NCBI GenBank assembly: GCA_903928835.1
Contig: CAIYSK010000333.1
Coordinates: 1-13,342, forward strand
From: an uncultured cyanobacterium
GTDB taxonomy: Bacteria > Cyanobacteriota > Cyanobacteriia > PCC-6307 > Cyanobiaceae
DNA: 13,342 nt
Reading direction: 5' to 3'
A program made the translations under genes and the position numbers. A model generated the notes under the pieces. That model was not told where the DNA came from and did no database searches. It worked only from the letters and a program-made list of their open reading frames with translations. Shown in pieces: positions 1 to 7,392 of the stretch (positions are counted from its first letter, which is position 1; each line of letters opens with the position of its first letter).

Positions 1-270
1 CCCTGCCCCTCGAGTGAAACCCTGGGATTTGCGGCCCATCTCTTGGGCTGCAAACTGCCGCCGGCGGAATGCTTTGACGCCATTACAGAAAGCATGAGCC
101 CGATGGCCCTGAGTTTCTGGGCCGACAACCGGAGGGCTAGCAACGGCTTGCTCTGCGAAGGGCTGGGTTATCAATTGCGGTATCCGAGCTACCGGGAGGG
201 CTACCGCGCCTGCCTGGCGGAGGAGCGCTCAGGCGCACAATCTGGTGGGTCGGCAGGATCGCTCACATAG
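1..270 (+). CDS. SDR-family NAD(P)-dependent epimerase/dehydratase-like protein, 3' end only
   Basis: The reading frame is open from base 1 and stops at TAG 268-270, giving the last 89 residues of a protein whose start lies outside the window. It begins PCPSSETLGFAAHLLG and ends with FWADNRRASNGLLCEGLGYQ followed by LRYPSYREGYRACL. A 'W-x-(D/E)-N-(K/R)-R-x-S-N' segment followed by 'LGY-x-LRYP-(S/T)-YREG' is the usual C-terminus of extended SDR proteins of the YeeZ/nucleoside-diphosphate-sugar epimerase type; this is from family knowledge. The Rossmann fold and the catalytic Tyr/Lys are upstream, so substrate and activity cannot be judged. The last 70 bases overlap a small minus-strand ORF (201-380). 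It runs in the same direction as pdxA, 108 bases further on, but co-transcription is not shown. The family call is fairly secure; the specific function is unknown. Confidence 0.75.
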   Translation, partial: PCPSSETLGFAAHLLGCKLPPAECFDAITESMSPMALSFWADNRRASNGLLCEGLGYQLRYPSYREGYRACLAEERSGAQSGGSAGSLT

Positions 271-380
271 GGCACTCCCAGGTCTTGGAGCATGCGGCCC
301 CAACGCAGCTCAATCCATCCCTGGCGCAAACCCGTGCCCATGCCAAACAACAGGATTCCAATCAACAACCAGCGCAGCAT
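201..380 (-). CDS. small predicted membrane protein, 59 aa, hypothetical
   Basis: This minus-strand ORF starts at ATG 380-378 and gives a 59-residue product. It opens with one hydrophobic segment (residues 1-17, MLRWLLIGILLFGMGTG), then a short amphipathic part (LRQGWIELRWGRMLQDLGVP) and a polar Pro/Asp/Arg-rich tail. This looks like a single-pass inner-membrane or thylakoid protein with a short cytosolic or lumenal domain. A longer in-frame version from 488 would run antisense to the well-conserved start of pdxA and is less likely. The ATG shares two bases with the preferred pdxA ATG, so the two genes would be read divergently from almost the same point. The 3' end overlaps the SDR gene tail by 70 bases. 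No Shine-Dalgarno is visible. I do not recognise a named family. Because it is short and overlaps on both sides, it could be spurious, but its protein-like composition is better than that of the opposing frame. Confidence 0.5.
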   Translation of the reverse strand: MLRWLLIGILLFGMGTGLRQGWIELRWGRMLQDLGVPYVSDPADPPDCAPERSSARQAR

Positions 381-1404
381 GGGTAACCCGAGCCTGGGCC
401 AGGCCCCATCCAACCCCAACCCCAAGCGGTTGGCCATTGCCCTCGGCGATCCTGCCGGTATCGGGGCTGAGGTCACCTTGAAGGCCATCGCCCAAGGCCA
501 ATGGGGTGATTCGCCCCCCTTGCTCGTGGGTTGCCGGCGCTGGCTGGAAGCCAGCTACCAGGGCCTCAAGGGGCGCAGCGCAACCCCAATGACCGATCCA
601 GCTTCGCTGGAGATGGTCGATCAGCCGCTGAGCGAAGCGGTGCAGCCTGGCCAAAGCAACGCCGCCTGTGGCGATGGGAGCTTCCAATGGCTCACTGCCG
701 CCGTGGAACTGGTGCAAGCGGGGCGCTGCCACAGCCTGGTGACAGCTCCCATTGCCAAATCGAGCTGGCACGCCGCCAGCCACAACTATCCGGGCCAAAC
801 GGAACGCCTGGCAGAGCTCACGGGCAGCCGCAACGCCTCGATGCTGTTTACCGCCAAAAACCCCCAGAACAGCTGGCGCCTGAACACCCTGCTAGCCACC
901 AGCCATATCCCGCTGTCCGCCGTGCCCCAGACCCTCAACCAGGCATTGATGGCCCGCAAACTCGATGCATTGGTGGGCTTTTGCCGGCGCTTTTCTGCCA
1001 CACCCCATCTGGTGGTGGCGGGCCTGAATCCCCATGCCGGGGAGAACGGCCACTTGGGGATCGAGGAAAGCCTGTGGCTCGAAGCAGCCCTCAGCGATTG
1101 GCGAGGGCTCCATCCCGACGTGCTACTAGAGGGACCGCTGCCTCCCGATACCTGCTGGCTCAGCGCCGCCCAGGCCTGGCAGGGCAAAGGCTCCGGACCC
1201 GATGGCTATCTGGCCCTCTATCACGACCAGGGACTGATCCCCGTAAAGCTGTTGGCCTTTGATGCCGCCGTGAACACCACCTTGGGACTGCCATTTCTGC
1301 GCACCTCACCGGACCACGGCACGGGCTTTGACATTGCCGGGCAAGGGATCGCCCGGGCCGACAGCATGGCCGCCGCCATGGCCGCAGCGCTAGAGCTGGC
1401 CTAA
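379..1404 (+). CDS. pdxA: 4-hydroxythreonine-4-phosphate dehydrogenase PdxA
   Basis: PdxA oxidises 4-phosphohydroxy-L-threonine, using NAD(P), to the intermediate that PdxJ condenses with DXP to make pyridoxine 5'-phosphate (cytosolic, DXP-dependent vitamin B6 route). The 341-residue length fits the family. Visible signatures are the N-terminal LAIALGDPAGIGAEV (18-32), the three metal-binding histidines in LLATSHIPLS (H176), GLNPHAGENGHLG (H219) and LYHDQGLIPVK (H282), and the downstream K290, N299 (VNTTLG) and R308 (LRTSPDHGT) that line the active site in E. coli PdxA. Where E. coli has GHTE, this protein has GQTE (Q140). The start at 379 is chosen because the protein then begins about 17 residues before the conserved LAIALGDP; in-frame ATGs at 292 and 340 would add non-conserved sequence antisense to the small ORF. 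No Shine-Dalgarno is seen. The gene converges on accB with a 20-base gap. Confidence 0.95.
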   Translation: MGNPSLGQAPSNPNPKRLAIALGDPAGIGAEVTLKAIAQGQWGDSPPLLVGCRRWLEASYQGLKGRSATPMTDPASLEMVDQPLSEAVQPGQSNAACGDGSFQWLTAAVELVQAGRCHSLVTAPIAKSSWHAASHNYPGQTERLAELTGSRNASMLFTAKNPQNSWRLNTLLATSHIPLSAVPQTLNQALMARKLDALVGFCRRFSATPHLVVAGLNPHAGENGHLGIEESLWLEAALSDWRGLHPDVLLEGPLPPDTCWLSAAQAWQGKGSGPDGYLALYHDQGLIPVKLLAFDAAVNTTLGLPFLRTSPDHGTGFDIAGQGIARADSMAAAMAAALELA

Positions 1405-1410
1405 GGCCAG
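1396..1410. repeat. inverted repeat at the pdxA stop codon
   Basis: CTGGCCT-A-AGGCCAG is a perfect 7-base dyad around the pdxA TAA (1402-1404). As RNA it could form a 5-bp stem with a 5-base loop. No T-run follows on either strand, so it is at best a weak convergent pdxA/accB end signal. Confidence 0.3.
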
Positions 1411-1424
1411 GAGGTAGGAGGGCC

Positions 1425-1907
1425 CTAGCCGACCTTCACCCGCATCAGTACCTGGCCGAACTCCACCGGGGTGCCGTTCTCGACCAGGATTTCCACCACC
1501 TCGCCACCCACCTCGGCCTCGAGCTCATTCATGAGCTTCATAGCTTCAAGGATGCAGATGGGCTGGCCCACGTTGATGCGGCCTCCCACCTCCACAAAGG
1601 GGCCTTCGCCGGGGGCTGCGGAGCGGTAGAAGGTGGCCACCATCGGTGCGGTGATGTCCACCAGATCGCTGCGCCGAGCGGCAGCTGCCGGGGGCGGCGC
1701 CGATGGGGCTGCGGGGATCGATGGCTGGGCCATGGCGGGTTGCATGGCCCCAGCTGCAGGGGCTTGAACCACGGCCACCGGGGCCGCACCGGGCAGATTG
1801 CGACGCACCTCCAAGCGGAAGTCGTCACCCTCGAGCTTGAGCTCCTGGATGTCGCTCTCGCCGATCAGGTCGAGAAGCTTGTGAAGCTGGTCGTGGTTGA
1901 GCTGCAT
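1425..1907 (-). CDS. accB: acetyl-CoA carboxylase biotin carboxyl carrier protein (BCCP)
   Basis: AccB carries the biotin that shuttles carboxyl groups from biotin carboxylase (AccC) to the carboxyltransferase (AccA/AccD) in the first committed step of fatty-acid synthesis. The 160-residue product has the expected parts: an N-terminal helical segment (1-38, with LLDLIGESDIQELKLEGDDF), a flexible Ala/Pro-rich linker (about 39-80), and a biotinyl domain (about 82-160). The domain contains the 'thumb' region YRSAAPGEGPFVEVG and the biotin-accepting lysine K124 in ILEAMKLMNE. Length and architecture are typical for cyanobacterial BCCP. It starts six bases after the efp stop, so efp-accB is almost certainly one transcript. 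A GGAG lies within the last efp codons, about 12 bases before the ATG, which is longer than usual for a Shine-Dalgarno. It converges with pdxA. Confidence 0.97.
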   Translation of the reverse strand: MQLNHDQLHKLLDLIGESDIQELKLEGDDFRLEVRRNLPGAAPVAVVQAPAAGAMQPAMAQPSIPAAPSAPPPAAAARRSDLVDITAPMVATFYRSAAPGEGPFVEVGGRINVGQPICILEAMKLMNELEAEVGGEVVEILVENGTPVEFGQVLMRVKVG

Positions 1908-1919
1908 AACTGATCAGTT
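1908..1919. repeat. 12-bp perfect palindrome at the efp/accB junction
   Basis: AACTGATCAGTT equals its own reverse complement. It covers the efp stop (TGA, 1916-1914 on the minus strand) and ends directly against the accB ATG. A palindrome this long is expected a few times by chance in 13 kb, so function is only possible. Confidence 0.25.
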
Positions 1920-2474
1920 CTCCCGACCCAGGTAACTATCGGTGCGGGTATCGATCTTGATCTTCTCGCCAATGGAGAGGAACAGGGGAACCATCACTTG
2001 GGCACCAGTCTCAACGATGGCTGGCTTGGTACCGCCGGTCGCGGTGTCACCCTTCACACCGGGATCGGTTTGGGTGATTTCCAGAACCACCGAGTTCGGG
2101 AGTTCCACTTCGAGGGGTTTGCCGTTCCAGGCCACCACACTCACCTCCATGCCCTCCTTGAGGTACTTGCGGCTATCCCCGATCTGCTTGGCCGTAAGGC
2201 GGGTTTCCTCGTAGGTGCCCATGTCCATGAACACGTAGTCATCGGCTTCCATATAGGTGTGCTGCAGGGTGCTTTTCTCAAGCACGGCCTGGGGGAGCAT
2301 CTCCCCGGCACGAAACGTCTTTTCCACGACGTTGCCGCTCTGGACTGCCTTCAGCTTGGTGCGCACAAAAGCGGAGCCCTTGCCGGGCTTCACATGCAGA
2401 AATTCGACAACCCGCCAGACATTGCCATCCAGCTCAATCGAGGTACCGGTTCGAAAGTCGTTGCTGGAGATCAT
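1914..2474 (-). CDS. efp: translation elongation factor P
   Basis: EF-P binds between the ribosomal P and E sites and relieves stalling at polyproline stretches. The 186-residue product has the standard three beta-barrel domains: a KOW-like domain (1-62), a first OB domain (about 64-125) and a C-terminal OB domain (about 128-185) with the family end [17 protein letters not shown]. The domain I loop reads [11 protein letters not shown], so the tip residue is a lysine (K32), the position modified by beta-lysyl or 5-aminopentanol groups in other bacteria; no modifying enzyme (EpmA/EpmB, EarP, YmfI) is in this window. The start [10 protein letters not shown] at 2474 matches normal EF-P N-termini; an in-frame extension to 2858 would run antisense to the cyclophilin gene and has no EF-P character. 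A good -10 box lies 22 bases upstream. It is the first gene of a pair with accB. Confidence 0.97.
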   Translation of the reverse strand: MISSNDFRTGTSIELDGNVWRVVEFLHVKPGKGSAFVRTKLKAVQSGNVVEKTFRAGEMLPQAVLEKSTLQHTYMEADDYVFMDMGTYEETRLTAKQIGDSRKYLKEGMEVSVVAWNGKPLEVELPNSVVLEITQTDPGVKGDTATGGTKPAIVETGAQVMVPLFLSIGEKIKIDTRTDSYLGREN

Positions 2475-2496
2475 TCCGGCGGTTCGGATCTGGCGG

Positions 2497-2525
2497 ATTG
2501 TACGGCTGGCTACCGGAAGCCCCCC
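2497..2525 (-). promoter_or_regulatory. probable efp-accB promoter
   Basis: On the minus strand TACAAT (2502-2497) differs from the TATAAT consensus by one base. It would place transcription start near 2490 and leave a leader of about 15 bases. Seventeen bases upstream, where a -35 element should sit, is the start of a run of eight G (2527-2520) rather than anything like TTGACA. The -10 is visible; promoter function is inferred. Confidence 0.5.
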
Positions 2526-2588
2526 CCAGGAGCCCCAGCCCAAGGGCCGTTTGGTTGTGCCAAAGTCCGCCCAGCGACTCAAAAGGGC

Positions 2589-3662
2589 ATGGCAAAAGGC
2601 GAAAGCTGGTGGGCTGGTGCCGTAGCCCTCGTACTCACCGTTCTGCTGGCTGGGCCCGCGGCCTGGGCCTACCTGCCCCAGGGCAATGCGGTGACCGACC
2701 CCTCGGCCCTGCTGCGCAATGCCCTGCCCATCGAGGCCCCGGATCTGCAGGATCTCCAACATCGGCTGGAAGGCACCAGCGACGACCTGCGGGCCAAACG
2801 GTGGCCTGCCTTGGTCAACGGGGTACGGCGCAGCCAATCGCTGCTGACGAGCCGCCAAGCGGCGATTCTTGAGGGCTTCAGCCCCGACAGCCGCGCCACC
2901 GCCGCCGCCCTGCTCGATGACCTAGCCGGCCAGCTGCAAATACTGGCAACCACCGCAGAAGCCCAAGATCGCGAGGGGTTTCTCGCCTGCCGCCGCGAAG
3001 CCCTCAACGCCATCGGCAAGGCCGAAGACCTGCTGGTGGGTCCCTTCCCGTTTGAGATCCCCGGCGAGTACGCCGCCCTACCCAGGCTGCTCGGCAGGGC
3101 CACGGTGCAACTCACCACCACCAAGGGTGATCTCACCGCGGTGGTGGATGGCTACAACGCCCCCCTAACGGCGGGTGCCTTTGTGGATCTGGTGGAGCGC
3201 GGTTTCTACAACGGCCTGCCCTTCATTCGGGCCGAAGACTTCTACGTGCTCCAAACCGGCGACCCCAAGGGGCCTGAAGAGGGCTTCATCGACCCCAAGA
3301 CCAAAACGCAACGTCAGGTGCCCCTTGAGATCAAGGTGCCTGGCCAAGGGGCGCCGTTTTACAACCAAACCTTTGAGGATCTCGGGATGTTCAAAGCAGC
3401 TCCCGAATTGCCCTTCTCGACCAAGGGCACCTTGGGCTGGGCTCACTCCGATGAGGTGCTCGATGACGGCTCCTCCCAGTTCTTCCTGTTCCTGTTTGAG
3501 CCCGAGCTCACCCCGGCGGGCCTAAATCTGATTGATGGCCGCTACGCCGCCTTCGGCTACGTGGTGGATGGCTTCGATGTGCTCGAAGAGCTCACGGCCG
3601 ATGACGGCATCGTCAAAGCGAAGGTGATCGAAGGGGCGAGCAACCTCCAGCCCCACGGCTGA
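2589..3662 (+). CDS. CYP38/TLP40-like lumenal cyclophilin-type peptidyl-prolyl isomerase
   Basis: The 357-residue product begins with an export signal: a hydrophobic stretch at about 9-22 and a likely AWA|Y cleavage after residue 27. A helical region (about 35-165) precedes a C-terminal cyclophilin domain (about 170-355). The domain closely follows plant CYP38/TLP40: [63 protein letters not shown]. Compared with human CypA, Arg55 (R214) and Gln63 (Q222) are kept, but Phe60 and Met61 positions are Tyr219 and Val220. CYP38 in plants is needed for photosystem II assembly and has little or no isomerase activity (established knowledge); a lumenal PSII chaperone role here is inference. The ATG at 2589 is chosen because it gives the signal peptide at once; the frame upstream is antisense to efp. 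It is divergent from efp (114-base gap) and ends at a shared terminator with gap2. Confidence 0.9.
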   Translation: MAKGESWWAGAVALVLTVLLAGPAAWAYLPQGNAVTDPSALLRNALPIEAPDLQDLQHRLEGTSDDLRAKRWPALVNGVRRSQSLLTSRQAAILEGFSPDSRATAAALLDDLAGQLQILATTAEAQDREGFLACRREALNAIGKAEDLLVGPFPFEIPGEYAALPRLLGRATVQLTTTKGDLTAVVDGYNAPLTAGAFVDLVERGFYNGLPFIRAEDFYVLQTGDPKGPEEGFIDPKTKTQRQVPLEIKVPGQGAPFYNQTFEDLGMFKAAPELPFSTKGTLGWAHSDEVLDDGSSQFFLFLFEPELTPAGLNLIDGRYAAFGYVVDGFDVLEELTADDGIVKAKVIEGASNLQPHG

Positions 3663-3670
3663 TCAGTCCA

Positions 3671-3698
3671 AACCCAATGGGCATAACCCAGTGGGCAC
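3671..3698. repeat. 14-bp imperfect tandem repeat downstream of the cyclophilin gene
   Basis: Two adjacent 14-base units (3671-3684 AACCCAATGGGCAT and 3685-3698 AACCCAGTGGGCAC) match at 12 of 14 positions. Each holds a CCCA-N-TGGG dyad, and TGGG of the first can also pair with CCCA of the second. It sits between the cyclophilin stop and the terminator stem. Confidence 0.7.
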
Positions 3699-3729
3699 AA
3701 AAAAACCGCCCTTGATTGGGGGCGGTTTT
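3699..3729. terminator. bidirectional rho-independent terminator between the cyclophilin gene and gap2
   Basis: A perfect 10-bp stem pairs AAAACCGCCC (3702-3711) with GGGCGGTTTT (3720-3729) across an 8-base loop. Read on the minus strand, the stem is followed by seven T (complement of 3705-3699), ideal for ending gap2. Read on the plus strand the T-run is only four bases, so termination of the cyclophilin transcript may be weaker. Its position between two convergent genes supports the call. Confidence 0.9.
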
Positions 3730-3758
3730 AAGGCGAAAAGGCCAAAGCCCCTAGGCAT

Positions 3759-4781
3759 CTACTTGTAGTTCTTGGCCACAATTTCAGCCAGGTCAACAAC
3801 CCGCTGGCTGTAGCCCCACTCGTTGTCATACCAGGCAATCACCTTGACCATGTTGTCGCCCATCACCAGGGTGAGATCGGAATCAACAATGGTGGACTCG
3901 TTCGTGCCGGCGTGGTCGCTAGAGACCAGGGGCAGATCGGAGTACTTGATGATGCCCTTCATGGCCCCTTCGGAGGCAGCCTTGAGGGTGGCATTCACTT
4001 CTTCGCTGGTGGTGCCGCGGGCCACTTCCAGAACCATGTCCACCACAGACACGTTGGGGGTAGGAACGCGCATGGCGATGCCGTTCAACTTGCCCTTCAT
4101 CGGGGGGTAAACCAGGGCAACGGCCTGGGCCGCGCCAGTGGAGGTGGGCACGATGTTGACCGCAGCGGCCCGGGCCCGACGTAGGTCGCGGTGGCTGGCG
4201 TCGAGAATCCGCTGATCACCCGTGTAGCTGTGGGTGGTGGTCATCGTGCCTTTGACGATGCCGAAGGTTTGGTCCAACACCTTGATGATCGGCGCCATGC
4301 AGTTGGTGGTGCAGCTGGCGTTGCTGAGGATGTTGAAATCTTCATTGCGGTATTGGTCTGCGTTGACGCCAACCACGAAGGTGCCCACACCGGGGCCCTT
4401 GCCAGGGGCCGTCAGGATCACCTTCTTGGCTCCGGCTTGGAGGTGCTTGCTGGCGCCCACGTCATCGTTGAAGACACCGGTGGACTCGATCACCAGATCA
4501 ACGCCCCATTCCTTCCAAGGGAGGTTGAGGGGGTTGCGGTCGGAGAAGCACTTGATCTCCCTGCCATTCACGACGATCGTGTTGTCCGTGTAGCTGACTT
4601 CGGCGTCGCGAATGCGGCCGAGCATCGAGTCGTACTGGAGCAGGTGGGAATTGGTCCTGGGATCGGAGGTGTCATTGAGACCTACGACCTCGATACCCGT
4701 ATTGGCACCGCGGCTCAACCAGCAACGCATGAAGTTGCGACCAATTCGGCCGAATCCATTGATCGCAACGCGCATGGTCAT
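3759..4781 (-). CDS. gap2: NAD(P)H-dependent glyceraldehyde-3-phosphate dehydrogenase, Gap2 type
   Basis: This enzyme interconverts 1,3-bisphosphoglycerate and glyceraldehyde-3-phosphate; the Gap2 form of cyanobacteria works mainly in the Calvin cycle and can use NADPH. The 340-residue product has the Rossmann start [14 protein letters not shown], the catalytic cysteine C157 in NASCTTNC, the paired H184 in [10 protein letters not shown], and the S-loop [16 protein letters not shown] that marks the Gap2/plastid class. [11 protein letters not shown] (36-46) in the cofactor region also fits Gap2 rather than glycolytic Gap1. It has no C-terminal redox extension of the plant GapB kind, so light regulation would have to come through CP12 (inference; no cp12 here). 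Start [11 protein letters not shown] resembles the [11 protein letters not shown] of relatives. Upstream are a TATGAT -10 box and a leader hairpin; downstream is a strong terminator, suggesting a single-gene transcript. Confidence 0.97.
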   Translation of the reverse strand: MTMRVAINGFGRIGRNFMRCWLSRGANTGIEVVGLNDTSDPRTNSHLLQYDSMLGRIRDAEVSYTDNTIVVNGREIKCFSDRNPLNLPWKEWGVDLVIESTGVFNDDVGASKHLQAGAKKVILTAPGKGPGVGTFVVGVNADQYRNEDFNILSNASCTTNCMAPIIKVLDQTFGIVKGTMTTTHSYTGDQRILDASHRDLRRARAAAVNIVPTSTGAAQAVALVYPPMKGKLNGIAMRVPTPNVSVVDMVLEVARGTTSEEVNATLKAASEGAMKGIIKYSDLPLVSSDHAGTNESTIVDSDLTLVMGDNMVKVIAWYDNEWGYSQRVVDLAEIVAKNYK

Positions 4782-4789
4782 GGCAAAGC

Positions 4790-4803
4790 GCGGCGAAAGC
4801 CGC
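4790..4803 (-). promoter_or_regulatory. small hairpin in the gap2 leader
   Basis: In the gap2 leader, GCGGC-TTTC-GCCGC forms a 5-bp GC-only stem ending eight bases before the ATG, where a ribosome would bind. No Shine-Dalgarno is seen in this leader. An effect on translation is possible but unproven. Confidence 0.35.
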
Positions 4804-4827
4804 TAGCAAAGGGGGATTTGGCTGCAG

Positions 4828-4833
4828 ATCATA
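4828..4833 (-). promoter_or_regulatory. probable gap2 promoter, -10 box
   Basis: TATGAT on the minus strand lies 46 bases before the gap2 ATG and matches the -10 consensus at five of six bases, in a locally AT-rich stretch. The expected -35 position (AGGGTT at 17 bases spacing) is not consensus, which is common in cyanobacteria. The predicted leader is about 40 bases. The rest of the 179-base gap2/murC spacer shows no clear operator; a TAATTT at 4934-4939 is a weak candidate -10 for murC. Confidence 0.5.
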
Positions 4834-4960
4834 CAGAAAATGATTTGGCGAACCCTCTTGCGGCACGGGGCTTCAAGCCGGACCATGCCAGAACGCGCAG
4901 CATCTCGTAAAGGTGCCCTGGGCGTTGCCGGCCTAATTTGAGCGCGGCCCAATCCCTGGC

Positions 4961-6418
4961 TTGGAGTTGCCCTTGGCCCCGTTGCTTGATCGCCATCAAC
5001 CGATCCACTTCATTGGGGTTGGAGGCATCGGCATGTCTGCCATCGCAGGAATTCTTGCCCAGCGGGGCTTTGTGGTGAGCGGATCCGACACCCGCGACAA
5101 CGCCGAGCTCGACCAACTCCGTCGCCAGGGCGTGCGGGTCTTCCGCCAGCAAAGCTCCTCCACGGTGGCCGCCATTCGCAGCGGCACCGATCGGGCACCC
5201 TTGGTGGTCATCAGCTCGGCTGTACCCCCTTCGAACCCCGAATTGCTAGAAGCCCAGCGGGTGGGCCTCAACATTTGCCACCGCTCGGATGTTTTGGCAG
5301 CCCTGATCAATGCCCAGCCATCGATTGCCGTGGCTGGCAGCCATGGCAAAACCACCACCAGCACCCTGATTGCCACCCTGCTGGCCGCCACCAACCACGA
5401 CCCCACCGCCGTGATCGGCGGCATCGTGCCTGCCTTTGGCAGCAACGGTCGCCAGGGGGACGGTCGGCTGCTGGTGGCAGAAGCCGATGAATCCGATGGC
5501 TCCCTGGTGAAATTTCAGGCCCAGCTCGGGGTGCTCACCAACGTGGAGCTCGACCACACCGATCACTACCCCAACCTCGAGGCCCTGATCAACACCCTGC
5601 AACGTTTCAGCAGTCGATCCAAATCCCTCTTAGCCAACTGGGATTGCCCGGTTCTCAAGCAACATTTCAAAGCTAAGTACTGGTGGTCTAACCAGAGCCC
5701 CAAGGGCGTGGCTTTTGCGGCGATTGCCACCCAAGAGCGGGGTGATGGAACCTGGGCGGATTTCTACGAGCAAGGCCAGAAGGTGGGTTCGTTTGACCTG
5801 CCCCTCCCCGGCCGCCACAACCTCAGCAATGCCACAGCCGCCATGGCGGCCTGCCGGATCGAAGGCGTTTCCTTTGCCGAATTGCGCCAGGCCGTGGCGG
5901 CCCTTAAACCCCCAGGGCGGCGATTCGATTTCCGGGGTGATTGGCAGGGCCGCCTGGTGGTCGACGACTACGCCCACCACCCCAGCGAGGTGGCCGCCAC
6001 CCTGGCCATGGCCCAGCTGATGCTCACCAGTGGCCGCAGCCCTCTGCCGGTCAATCCCAAACGGCTGGTGGCGGTCTTTCAACCCCATCGATACACCCGC
6101 ACGGCCCAATTCCTCGATGGCTTTGCCCAGGCCCTCAGCCAGGCCGACCTGGTGCTGATTGCCCCCCTCTATGCCGCAGGGGAGGCCCCCATCCCGGGAG
6201 TGAGTAGTGCGGCTCTGGCAAAGGCTGTGCAACAGCTAGCACCCCTGAGTCGGGTGGAAGTGGCCGCCAGCCTGGATGAACTGGCCAGGCAAGTGGCAGA
6301 CGCTTCGATTGAGGGGGATTTGGTGCTGGCCATGGGGGCTGGCGATGTCAACAGCCTCTGGGAGCGGCTCAACCGGCTTCCGGTCTTCAGAGATGCCTGC
6401 TTTCCCCTGGCGGCCTAA
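4961..6418 (+). CDS. murC: UDP-N-acetylmuramate--L-alanine ligase MurC
   Basis: MurC adds L-alanine to UDP-N-acetylmuramate with ATP, the first amino acid of the peptidoglycan stem peptide (cytosolic). At 485 residues it has all three Mur-ligase domains: an N-terminal UDP-binding fold with [16 protein letters not shown] (15-30), a central ATPase domain with the P-loop AGSHGKTTT (125-133), EADESD (174-179) and [10 protein letters not shown] (194-203), and a C-terminal domain with [21 protein letters not shown] and FQPHRYTRT. No ATG or GTG precedes the conserved core in this frame after the stop at 4934; TTG codons at 4961, 4967, 4973 and 4982 are the only usual start options, so the exact start is uncertain. 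No Shine-Dalgarno is seen. Five bases separate it from murB, indicating a murC-murB operon. Divergent from gap2. Confidence 0.95.
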   Translation: MELPLAPLLDRHQPIHFIGVGGIGMSAIAGILAQRGFVVSGSDTRDNAELDQLRRQGVRVFRQQSSSTVAAIRSGTDRAPLVVISSAVPPSNPELLEAQRVGLNICHRSDVLAALINAQPSIAVAGSHGKTTTSTLIATLLAATNHDPTAVIGGIVPAFGSNGRQGDGRLLVAEADESDGSLVKFQAQLGVLTNVELDHTDHYPNLEALINTLQRFSSRSKSLLANWDCPVLKQHFKAKYWWSNQSPKGVAFAAIATQERGDGTWADFYEQGQKVGSFDLPLPGRHNLSNATAAMAACRIEGVSFAELRQAVAALKPPGRRFDFRGDWQGRLVVDDYAHHPSEVAATLAMAQLMLTSGRSPLPVNPKRLVAVFQPHRYTRTAQFLDGFAQALSQADLVLIAPLYAAGEAPIPGVSSAALAKAVQQLAPLSRVEVAASLDELARQVADASIEGDLVLAMGAGDVNSLWERLNRLPVFRDACFPLAA

Positions 6419-6423
6419 GGGCC

Positions 6424-7338
6424 ATGGTGGCCTCCCCTAGCCATCACCCCAGCCTGCGCCAGAGCGTTGGCCTGGATGAGTTCACCAGCTGGAAGGTGGG
6501 CGGCACCGCAGAGTGGTTCGCCGAACCTGCCCATCAAGGCGACATCAGGGCCCTGGTGGGCTGGAGTGGGCTCCACGGCCTTCCCCTTCACTGCATTGGG
6601 GCGGGGTCCAACCTCCTCATTGCCGATGGTGGCCTCGAAGGCCTCACCCTGTGCAACCGACGCCTCCAGGGCAGCTGCCTGGATGCCAGCGGAGGCTGGA
6701 TTGAAGCCGAGGCGGGCGAGCCCCTCCCGACCTTGGCCAGAAAAGCAGCCCGCGCTGGGCTAAGCGGGCTGGAATGGGCCGTAGGGATCCCAGGCACCGT
6801 AGGGGGCGCTGTGGTGATGAATGCCGGTGCCCAGGGGGGCTGCATCGCCGAATGGCTGCATTCAGTACGACTGCTCGACCCCCAAAAACCCGATCAAACC
6901 TTGACGTGGAGCGCGAGCGACCTGGCCTTTGGCTACCGGCAAAGCCGACTGCAGCACGAACCCCTGATCGTGCTTTCGGCTCGATTTCGCCTGGATCACG
7001 GCCACGATCCCGCCGTTGTCACAGCCCGCACCAGCGCCAATCTCCACAGTCGCACCAGTACCCAGCCCTATCAACAACCCAGCTGTGGCAGTGTGTTTCG
7101 CAATCCCGAGCCCCACAAAGCCGGCCACCTGATCGAAACCCTCGGGCTCAAAGGCCTGCAAATCGGCGGAGCCCAGGTATCCCCCATTCATGCCAATTTC
7201 ATTGTCAACACAGGGGGAGCCAGAGCCGCCGACATCACTGCCCTGGTCGCAGAGGTACAGCGGCGGGTCCAAGCCGCCCATGGCATCACCCTCCATCCAG
7301 AAGTGAAGCGCCTAGGCCGGGACCATCCCCGGGTCTAA
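6424..7338 (+). CDS. murB: UDP-N-acetylenolpyruvoylglucosamine reductase MurB
   Basis: MurB is a flavoenzyme that uses NADPH to reduce UDP-GlcNAc-enolpyruvate to UDP-MurNAc, the substrate made ready for MurC. The 304-residue product carries the FAD-binding segments [10 protein letters not shown] (23-32), [12 protein letters not shown] (59-70) and [19 protein letters not shown] (121-139). The catalytic serine S223 lies in SCGSVFRNP, and the late glutamate E293 in LHPEVKRLG. The GYRQSRL around 170-176 and the lack of the extra tyrosine-loop domain of the E. coli enzyme point to the shorter, type II MurB usual in cyanobacteria and Gram-positives. The ATG at 6424, five bases after murC, is well supported by the pairing of the two enzymes in consecutive steps. 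No terminator is obvious before ybaB, 54 bases on. Confidence 0.96.
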   Translation: MVASPSHHPSLRQSVGLDEFTSWKVGGTAEWFAEPAHQGDIRALVGWSGLHGLPLHCIGAGSNLLIADGGLEGLTLCNRRLQGSCLDASGGWIEAEAGEPLPTLARKAARAGLSGLEWAVGIPGTVGGAVVMNAGAQGGCIAEWLHSVRLLDPQKPDQTLTWSASDLAFGYRQSRLQHEPLIVLSARFRLDHGHDPAVVTARTSANLHSRTSTQPYQQPSCGSVFRNPEPHKAGHLIETLGLKGLQIGGAQVSPIHANFIVNTGGARAADITALVAEVQRRVQAAHGITLHPEVKRLGRDHPRV

Positions 7339-7392
7339 CCCACCCCTGGTTGCGCGCGGACCCTTAGCCTGCAAATAGCAAGACCCTCCGGC

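Noticed and set aside
310..798. Minus-strand frame of 162 codons opposite pdxA
   Set aside because: Composition is Gly/Ala/His-rich shadow; pdxA on the other strand is beyond doubt and no family is recognisable.
1908..1919. The 12-bp palindrome as a regulator binding site
   Set aside because: Perfect 12-bp palindromes are expected about three times in this length by chance; kept only as a low-confidence repeat.
1998..2588. In-frame N-terminal extension of the cyclophilin gene
   Set aside because: The extension is antisense to efp; a proper signal peptide starts at 2589.
2475..2858. In-frame N-terminal extension of EF-P
   Set aside because: It runs antisense to the cyclophilin gene, and normal EF-P starts at the MISSNDF position.
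4191..4910. Long plus-strand open frame (239 codons) opposite gap2
   Set aside because: It is fully antisense to a textbook Gap2, its product has no family features, and long shadow frames are expected in GC-rich coding sequence.
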